41,276 nucleotides of DNA from NCBI GenBank assembly GCA_035292625.1, contig DATDPS010000214.1, positions 1 to 41,276 of the forward strand, in the 5' to 3' direction. Origin of the DNA: SHZL01 sp035292625 (GTDB lineage: Bacteria; Pseudomonadota; Gammaproteobacteria; Xanthomonadales; SZUA-36). The notes under the pieces were generated by a model. It saw only the letters and a program-made list of their open reading frames with translations, was not told the DNA's origin and did not search any database. Each line of letters opens with the position of its first letter. Position 1 is the stretch's first letter. Positions 35,937 through 41,276 of this stretch are shown in pieces. Made by a program: the position numbers and the translations under genes.

Positions 35937-37320
35937 ATTCTACCTGCTTCTCAAGCCTTGGCGTGTCTCCTGACGGACTTTCCGGGTTAAAACCACATAA
36001 ACGGGCAAATTGCTGGCCACGGTCTCGGAAATCAACAAACTGCGGAAAACTGGGGGCGCCTGGAGAGAGCAGGATCGTATCACCCGGTGCGGCCAGTTCA
36101 CGGGCCCTGGCAACGGCCGAGGACATATCCGGCATGGGGTGGAAACCAGCGGGTGGAGACAAATCGGCGCGGCACAGGCTTTCGATGATGCGCGGACCGT
36201 TTTCCGGCAGCCCAATGACGGCCCGCGGTGGCCAGTTCAGAAAATCAGATCCGTAGGGTGTCCAGTCCAGGCCACGATCGAATCCACCAACCAGCAATAC
36301 AATTTTTTTATCTTGCAAAGCCTCGAGCGCTGCTACCGTGGCCACGGGCGTGGTCGCGATGCTGTCGTTGATGTAGTAAATTCCTTCGCGCTGCCCCAGC
36401 GGCTGCAATCGGTGCGGCAAACTTTCAAACGATGCCACCGCTCCTGCTGCCTGCAACAGGTTGATTCCCGCCAGCGCGGACACGCTCAATGCCGCCGCGG
36501 TATTGTACAGATTGTGCCGCCCAGGCAATCCCGCTGGCATGTGCAGCGGCAGTTCCTGTTGCCGGTACCAGAACTTCCCGGCGTCGATATGCACCCCGCA
36601 GGCTGCATTGAACCAAACGGCATTGGCTGCGCTTTGAAAATGACCGGCAAGACCAGCATCGGCAGCATTGACCAGCACGAGTCCCCGGCTCGCCAATGCC
36701 GCCAAGCGTAACTTGTCACGCCGGTAATTGGCCTCGTTGCCGTGCCAGTCCAGGTGTTCAGGTGAAAGGTTGAGGAAGAGAGCTATCGTGGGCGAGGCTT
36801 CCAGGTCCGCGATCTGGTAGCTGGACAGTTCAATCACCCACCAGTCCACATCCCGGTCATCACAGGCCAACAGGGGGATGCCGATGTTGCCGGCCAGCTG
36901 AACTGCACAGCCGCAGGATCGCAACAGGTGCGCCACCAGCGCAGAAGTCGTGCTTTTGCCTTTGGTCCCGGTGACACAGATTGTCCTGGCCTGGGGGTGA
37001 GCCGCGAACCACAAGTTGCTGGGCGAAGTGACGCGCACACCAGTTGCCATGGCCGCCTGCACCGGTTCCCGGTACATGCTGATCCCGGGTGAGCGGACGA
37101 GTATTTCGAATGTTTGCAAACGCTCGCGAGTCAAGGGCTCGATCAGTAATTGGTCACCTTGCGCCAGGCTGGCTTTGAACCCGGGGTCGGCCGCAGCCTC
37201 CGCAATGACGCTGAGCCGGGTTGATGGCAATCGCCGGCGCAACCAGGCATAAGCCGCCTGTCCTTCCCGGCCAGCACCCAGGATGGCGATGCGGCGATCT
37301 GCCAGTTCAGCAATTTCCAT
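35935..37320 (-). CDS. murD2: UDP-N-acetylmuramoyl-L-alanine--L-glutamate ligase MurD2
   Basis: This 461-residue Mur ligase is related to MurD but has the P-loop GTKGKSTT (118-125) instead of GTNGKTT, and sits next to murL. By analogy with Xanthomonas MurD2 it adds L-Glu, not D-Glu, to UDP-MurNAc-L-Ala; MurL then epimerises the terminal residue. A Rossmann N-terminus (1-95, IAILGAGREG), a central ATP domain with ELSSYQIAD and SPEHLDWHG, and a C-terminal domain are all present. ATG at 37318-37320 overlaps the murL stop (TAATG). An ordinary MurD is the alternative, but the context favours MurD2. Confidence 0.85.
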   Translation of the reverse strand: MEIAELADRRIAILGAGREGQAAYAWLRRRLPSTRLSVIAEAAADPGFKASLAQGDQLLIEPLTRERLQTFEILVRSPGISMYREPVQAAMATGVRVTSPSNLWFAAHPQARTICVTGTKGKSTTSALVAHLLRSCGCAVQLAGNIGIPLLACDDRDVDWWVIELSSYQIADLEASPTIALFLNLSPEHLDWHGNEANYRRDKLRLAALASRGLVLVNAADAGLAGHFQSAANAVWFNAACGVHIDAGKFWYRQQELPLHMPAGLPGRHNLYNTAAALSVSALAGINLLQAAGAVASFESLPHRLQPLGQREGIYYINDSIATTPVATVAALEALQDKKIVLLVGGFDRGLDWTPYGSDFLNWPPRAVIGLPENGPRIIESLCRADLSPPAGFHPMPDMSSAVARARELAAPGDTILLSPGAPSFPQFVDFRDRGQQFARLCGFNPESPSGDTPRLEKQVE

Positions 37321-38672
37321 TAGCCAAACTCGTGCGGAAGTGCCGCGGTGATCGCTGCCGGGATGAAGTGCGCGGCTGAAGGCTTCAGCAGCTCGTCAAG
37401 GCTGGGTACCTGCATGTCCCGCACCTCCGGCGCAAGGGCCTGGACGACCGCGTGGCCATGCCATTCTGCGCGGCCCGCAAGCGCCGACAAGGCGGCGCGG
37501 CTCTCCCCCGCTTCGCCGACACATTCAAAGGGCTTGTCCTGGCCAATGCCACACAAGGCGCGAAACCCCTCCAGCTGGGCGGGATCATCCAGCAAATCCT
37601 TGCCCTGAATGGCGCGGACTTCCCGAGGACTCAGGAACAGTGCCAGGCTCAATGCGGCAAATCGGCATTTGGGGCAGGAGCCACACCAGCGGCCTTCGAT
37701 GGCCGGGCCGGCCAAATGGAAATTGCGATTGCAGCTGGAATATACCGGGTGAAACGAACTCATTGCGCAGAACCGTCGCACAATATCCAGTTCGGAAAAC
37801 GGACGCAAAATGGAAAAGTAATCGATATCCGGGCTGATGATGCTGTGCACCAGATCGCGGAATTCCCGTTCAAACGCGCTGGTCTTGCTGTACTGATGGT
37901 TTACCACCACTCCATCGGATGTGACCAGCGTGGCCTCGTCAGCCGAGCGTTCGTTGGAAAACACCACGTATTTGAAACCGTAGAGGACCGCGGCGCAGAC
38001 CAGGATGGCTGAATTGATGGCGGTCACCGGAATATGCCCGTTCCATGCCCCGGCAGCGTTTATGGCCGGCAATTCCGGCGCCAGTTGGCGGCTGATGCGC
38101 AACAGCGGCAGGCCCGCGGCCTTGACCGTGTCGCTGATCAAACCGGACGCGCCGACGCACACTGGCATCACTTCCACGCCGGAACGGCGCATCAGGTTCA
38201 GGCCCACCAGACTGTCCTTTCCTCCGCCCATGGCCACCAGGGCCCGCTCCGGCAACAACAGTCTTCCCGCGGCTGGCCTGGCATCACTGCCCGGCGGGAA
38301 GTGCAAGCGATCAGCCACGCGCACGCTGTTAACGTGGCTGAACTCGGCCAGCCCTTCAATGTAGAGCCGCTGCGTAAAGGCCAGCAGGGGATCAACAGCC
38401 GGCACCCAGTCAAAAATTATTTGCGGTGGCAACGCGGCTTTGTAGTAACTGATCCCGGCTACCAGGTGAAGGACTTCCAGCGCCCGCTCGAAAGCGGCCT
38501 GGCGGCTGGTCTCGGGTGGCCAGGGTGCATACGGGAAGACCAGCTTCTCCACCAGCGGTGGTCCGTTGTCAAGGCGATATCCCAGGCTGGCCAGGCCGGT
38601 TGCCGGGTCGTAGTGACGCGCACCAAAGTGGAACACCCGGGCTGCGCGCGGATCACCACTCCACTCCTTCAT
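37320..38672 (-). CDS. murL: UDP-MurNAc-L-Ala-L-Glu epimerase MurL
   Basis: MurL epimerises the terminal L-Glu of UDP-MurNAc-L-Ala-L-Glu to D-Glu, replacing glutamate racemase and needing ATP and Mg. The 450 residues include a PP-loop-like ATP site ALVAMGGGKDSLVG (GGGKDS at 149-154), SNERSADEA near 239-247, and a metal-like CGSCPKC cluster (C330, C333, C336). ATG at 38670-38672 lies 10 nt after the aspartokinase stop; an upstream GTG frame overlaps lysC and was rejected. It is translationally coupled to murD2. Recognition is from the family's motifs and the murD2 pairing, not a database match. Confidence 0.85.
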   Translation of the reverse strand: MKEWSGDPRAARVFHFGARHYDPATGLASLGYRLDNGPPLVEKLVFPYAPWPPETSRQAAFERALEVLHLVAGISYYKAALPPQIIFDWVPAVDPLLAFTQRLYIEGLAEFSHVNSVRVADRLHFPPGSDARPAAGRLLLPERALVAMGGGKDSLVGLNLMRRSGVEVMPVCVGASGLISDTVKAAGLPLLRISRQLAPELPAINAAGAWNGHIPVTAINSAILVCAAVLYGFKYVVFSNERSADEATLVTSDGVVVNHQYSKTSAFEREFRDLVHSIISPDIDYFSILRPFSELDIVRRFCAMSSFHPVYSSCNRNFHLAGPAIEGRWCGSCPKCRFAALSLALFLSPREVRAIQGKDLLDDPAQLEGFRALCGIGQDKPFECVGEAGESRAALSALAGRAEWHGHAVVQALAPEVRDMQVPSLDELLKPSAAHFIPAAITAALPHEFG

Positions 38673-38682
38673 GGCAACTCGC

Positions 38683-40137
38683 TCATGCCTGGATTTCCTG
38701 CCAGCTGGGGCCGAACACACCCTGATGCGCTGCGGGGCCGGCGCCTGATGGAATCAATACTTCATGCGCGCGGCGCAATAGCAGCTCGTGGTCCGCCGCT
38801 TCCAGCAGCAGGCTGAGACAAAGATCATTGGCAGATTGCGACAGCATCAACAAGGGGTGGTCATCAAAAAACCGCATGGTTGATTGCAGATCGGCCAGCG
38901 CCGTTCTCACCGCGGTTCCAACCAGGTTAATGCAAACGCAATGGGTATACAGCTTCACCGTGCACTGGGTCTGCAGTTCATCCACCAGCCTGGCCAGCGC
39001 CGGTTCATCGAGGTGATTGGCCGGCCCATTAAGGGCAACCGTGGTGGTAGTCTCGGAAGTTGCAACCAGGTCGATGGATACGCCGTGACGGCGGAAAATG
39101 TCGAATACCCGTGCCAGGAAGCCCACCTCGCGGCGCGTGTCGATATTCTGCAACAGCAGTACCACCATGTCCTTCTGACAGGTGATGGCTTTTACCCCCC
39201 GGGCCTCTGTCCGGTTAGCTTCCCTGGCCGGGTAGCCAATCCGTGTGCCCCCAAGCCCGGGCCGCCCGGTATCGCGAATAAGCACCGGTGTGCGGGTGGC
39301 GGCTGCCGCCCGGATGCATCGGGGGTGAACCACCTTGGCGCCGCTGGCGGCCATTTCCAGGGCTTCGTCATAGGCAAGTTCGGCCAGCAATCGAGCCTGC
39401 GGCACCAGGCGGGGATCCGCGCTGAACAGGCCGGGCACATCGGTCCAGATCTCAAGTTCGAATGCCTCTAGCCGCCCGGCGAGCAAAGCGGCTGACGTAT
39501 CCGAGCCGCCGCGTCCGAGAAGCGCAGTCCGGCCATCCCCAGTGCCGGCCATGAAGCCCTGGGTGATCACCACCGCTTCGAGTTGCTGCCAGCGCCGGGC
39601 AAGTTCCGCATCGCCACCGGGTTCACAACTGGCGGACAACCATTGACGGGCGGCCGAGAGTTGCGGCTCCTCCCGTACGCGCAAGGCCGTGCGTACATCT
39701 ACCCAGCTGACAGCCACAAACTGCTTGAGGAATTCAGCACCGATCCGGGTGCTGAGCCATTCGCCCATGCCCAACAATTCAGCCCGAACCGCATACTCCT
39801 CGCCTGGGCTTTTTGCCGCGGCCAGTTCATGGGCGCAGCGGCGGATCGTTGCTTCGGCAAGCTGCAGGCACCCTGTTTCAGTCACGCCCAGCTCCCCAGC
39901 CAGGCGGCGGTGACGCTGCAGCAATGCGGTGATTTTCACCTCAGAAGCAGGGTCATCTGCCAATGCTGCCAGATCATTGGTTACCCCGGAAACAGCCGAA
40001 CACACCAGCAGAACGCGCGCGCCCCGTGTCCGCCGTGCCTGCACCAGGCCGGCAATGACCTGCCACTGCGGCCGTCCGGACACGCTGGTGCCGCCAAACT
40101 TGAGCACTACCCAGGGGGTGGTCGAAGGGGTGATCAA
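38683..40137 (-). CDS. lysC: Aspartate kinase
   Basis: Aspartokinase phosphorylates aspartate, the first step to DAP/lysine, threonine and methionine. The 484 residues include KFGGTSVS (13-20), GRGGSDTSAALLA near 206-218 and two C-terminal ACT domains (about 320-460: DMVVLLLQNID.., VALNGPANHL..). The tail ends FGPSWQEIQA. The start is uncertain: TTG at 40135-40137 or a GTG at codon 11; an ATG 15 nt upstream is out of frame by one base of a seven-T run. It leads the lysC-murL-murD2 operon. Feedback control by Lys/Thr is likely from the ACT domains. Confidence 0.93.
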   Translation of the reverse strand: MITPSTTPWVVLKFGGTSVSGRPQWQVIAGLVQARRTRGARVLLVCSAVSGVTNDLAALADDPASEVKITALLQRHRRLAGELGVTETGCLQLAEATIRRCAHELAAAKSPGEEYAVRAELLGMGEWLSTRIGAEFLKQFVAVSWVDVRTALRVREEPQLSAARQWLSASCEPGGDAELARRWQQLEAVVITQGFMAGTGDGRTALLGRGGSDTSAALLAGRLEAFELEIWTDVPGLFSADPRLVPQARLLAELAYDEALEMAASGAKVVHPRCIRAAAATRTPVLIRDTGRPGLGGTRIGYPAREANRTEARGVKAITCQKDMVVLLLQNIDTRREVGFLARVFDIFRRHGVSIDLVATSETTTTVALNGPANHLDEPALARLVDELQTQCTVKLYTHCVCINLVGTAVRTALADLQSTMRFFDDHPLLMLSQSANDLCLSLLLEAADHELLLRRAHEVLIPSGAGPAAHQGVFGPSWQEIQA

Positions 40138-40482
40138 AAAAAGTAGCTCATAATCAGAAAATGTGTGAATAAAGGTGCAGGAACGTTACCGAAAACCCCA
40201 TGCGCTGTACAGACTTCGCCGCGACTGCCCCGAAATTGACAGAATTGCTTCGGGAGTACCCTTGCTCGGCGCCAAAAAAACGGCGCCCTGAGGGGCGCCG
40301 TCAAGAGGATGGAGTGTGCAGATGAGCTGCAAATCCAGTTGGAGTGTTTAGAGGAAAAACCCAACCTCAACAGGTTAAATCTCTCGTCCGGGCAATGTGA
40401 CATCAAAATGTACCCCCGGGTTCCGTAATTCTACAATCTGTACTAGGATGGCTCTCTCACAAGAATTTTTAGGAAAAAGTGC
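40138..40482. other. Intergenic region with an orphan terminator
   Basis: The 345-base divergent region between aspartokinase and the EF-G-like gene has no credible protein gene. It contains a strong hairpin with a T run on the minus strand at 40274-40300, TGGAGTGT repeated at 40313 and 40341 (approximately), and an AACCT-CAAC-AGGTT stem near 40364-40377. A minus-strand RNA of about 150 nt is possible. Confidence 0.45.
40274..40300 (-). terminator. Rho-independent terminator with no assigned gene
   Basis: On the minus strand CGGCGCCC-CTCA-GGGCGCCG-type stem (40281-40300) is followed by seven T (40274-40280). The nearest minus-strand gene starts downstream of it, so the transcript it ends must begin in the gap to its right. 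Confidence 0.82.
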
Positions 40483-41276
40483 ATGCCGAAGTATCGCACC
40501 GAGGACATTCGCAATATTACGCTTGTTGGACATACCGGATCGGGCAAAACCTCACTCATAGAAGCCCTGTTGGTCAAATCAGGAACCATTGGTGAAGCAG
40601 GCTCTGTTGAACGCGGAACAACCACAACCGACCACGATCCCCTGGAAAAAGAATTTCAGCATTCACTGGATTCAGCCATCGCAAGCCTGGAATTCGATGG
40701 CACACATATCAACTTGATCGATACCCCGGGTTTCGCGGATTTTCGCGGCCCGACGCTGACCGCCATGGCAGCGACCGAGACCACCGCCGTTGTGATCAAT
40801 GCCCATAACGGCATCGAGTTGTCCACCCGTCGCCTGATGCGCCGCGCCAAAAACCGCCGCCTGTGCCGCATGATCATCATCAACAAGATAGACCAGCAAG
40901 GCGTGAACCTGGGCAAACTGGTGAAGGCTATTCGCGAAGAGTTCGGACCAGAATGCCTGCCGATCAATTTGCCCGCGGACAATCTCAGCACGGTACACGA
41001 TTGCTTTTTCCACACCGAGGGCAAAACCGATATTCTCTCGCTGGCTGAAGCCCATGATGCAATCATTGACCAGGTCGTGGAGACCAGCGAAGCGCTGATG
41101 GAAAAGTACCTCGAAGGTGCTGAACTTTCCCGCGACGAGTTGCACGACGCGTTTGAACTCGCGCTGCGCGAAGGTCACCTGGTGCCCATTTGCTTCACTT
41201 CGGCGCTTACAGGAGCCGGACTGGATGAATTCCTGGGCATGTGCAAACGCTTGATGCCCAATCCCCTTGAAGGCAA
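40483..41276 (+). CDS. EF-G-like translation GTPase (partial, 3' end missing)
   Basis: The 264 visible residues form the GTPase domain of an elongation factor G-like protein. G1 is GHTGSGKT (16-23), DTPGF follows at 80-84 and NKID at 134-137. The beginning MPKYRTEDIRNITLVGHTG matches the EF-G-like (EF-G2-type) branch rather than standard fusA, which starts around RNIGI.AHIDAGKTT. Such paralogues are common but their role is unclear. ATG at 40483 has AGGA 9 nt upstream. The rest lies beyond the right edge. Confidence 0.88.
   Translation, partial: MPKYRTEDIRNITLVGHTGSGKTSLIEALLVKSGTIGEAGSVERGTTTTDHDPLEKEFQHSLDSAIASLEFDGTHINLIDTPGFADFRGPTLTAMAATETTAVVINAHNGIELSTRRLMRRAKNRRLCRMIIINKIDQQGVNLGKLVKAIREEFGPECLPINLPADNLSTVHDCFFHTEGKTDILSLAEAHDAIIDQVVETSEALMEKYLEGAELSRDELHDAFELALREGHLVPICFTSALTGAGLDEFLGMCKRLMPNPLEG

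Noticed and set aside
40134..40406. 90-residue minus-strand frame before aspartokinase
   Set aside because: Spans the terminator hairpin and has no family similarity; its end is only of interest for the lysC start question.

Overview
The window reads as a chromosomal segment of a gammaproteobacterium with roughly 55-58% G+C. It carries the order rplU-rpmA-obgE / rpsT / murJ-ribF-ileS-lspA-ispH / type IV pilus minor pilins, which Pseudomonas and Xanthomonas share. It also encodes MurD2 and MurL, the L-glutamate route to peptidoglycan D-Glu known from Xanthomonas. A xanthomonad-like or related marine gammaproteobacterial lineage is my best inference; no rRNA or other decisive taxon marker is present. 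No insertion sequences, prophage genes, CRISPR arrays or integrases were seen.

Layout. (1) 1-3.26 kb, minus strand: an AMP-dependent acyl-CoA ligase followed by the gamma and beta subunits of NAD-dependent formate dehydrogenase (fdsG, fdsB; fdsB runs off the left edge). (2) 3.6 kb: tRNA-Thr(CGT). (3) 3.87-6.3 kb, plus strand: overlapping type IV pilus minor pilin genes pilV-pilW-pilX-pilE, without pilY1. (4) 6.3-15.5 kb: the conserved housekeeping block (isoprenoid IspH, signal peptidase II, Ile-tRNA synthetase, FAD synthesis, lipid II flippase, S20, Obg GTPase, L27, L21). (5) 15.7-18.6 kb: uvrA. (6) 18.6-27.4 kb: a mixed region with a periplasmic copper chaperone, a DUF4139 protein, two small exported proteins (one very His/Gly-rich), an ECI1-like enoyl-CoA isomerase, a sulfurtransferase/CoA pyrophosphatase/DUF1289 cluster, a Mip-like FKBP, the phage-shock operon pspABC behind a clear sigma-54 promoter, and a DUF1684 lipid-or-surface-type protein of unknown role. 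(7) 27.4-34.0 kb, minus strand: MFS transporter, ssb, then rmlB-rmlA-rmlC-rmlD-manC for dTDP-L-rhamnose and GDP-mannose precursors. (8) 34.2-35.2 kb: ispB. (9) 35.3-40.1 kb, minus strand: aspartokinase, murL, murD2 and a cytoplasmic cyclophilin. (10) From 40.48 kb: an EF-G-like GTPase that runs off the right edge.

How the genes work together. Cell-envelope construction is the main theme: MurD2/MurL make and epimerise UDP-MurNAc-L-Ala-L-Glu, aspartokinase feeds the DAP branch, MurJ flips lipid II, IspB and IspH supply polyprenyl precursors, LspA matures lipoproteins, Rml/ManC supply surface sugars and Psp guards the inner membrane. The most distinctive parts are the aspartokinase-murL-murD2 operon, the sigma-54/palindrome control region of pspABC, an orphan terminator implying a small RNA near 40.3 kb, and the apparent re-pairing of two commonly divergent gene pairs (rplU|ispB and uvrA|MFS-ssb). 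I found no wholly unknown multigene system.
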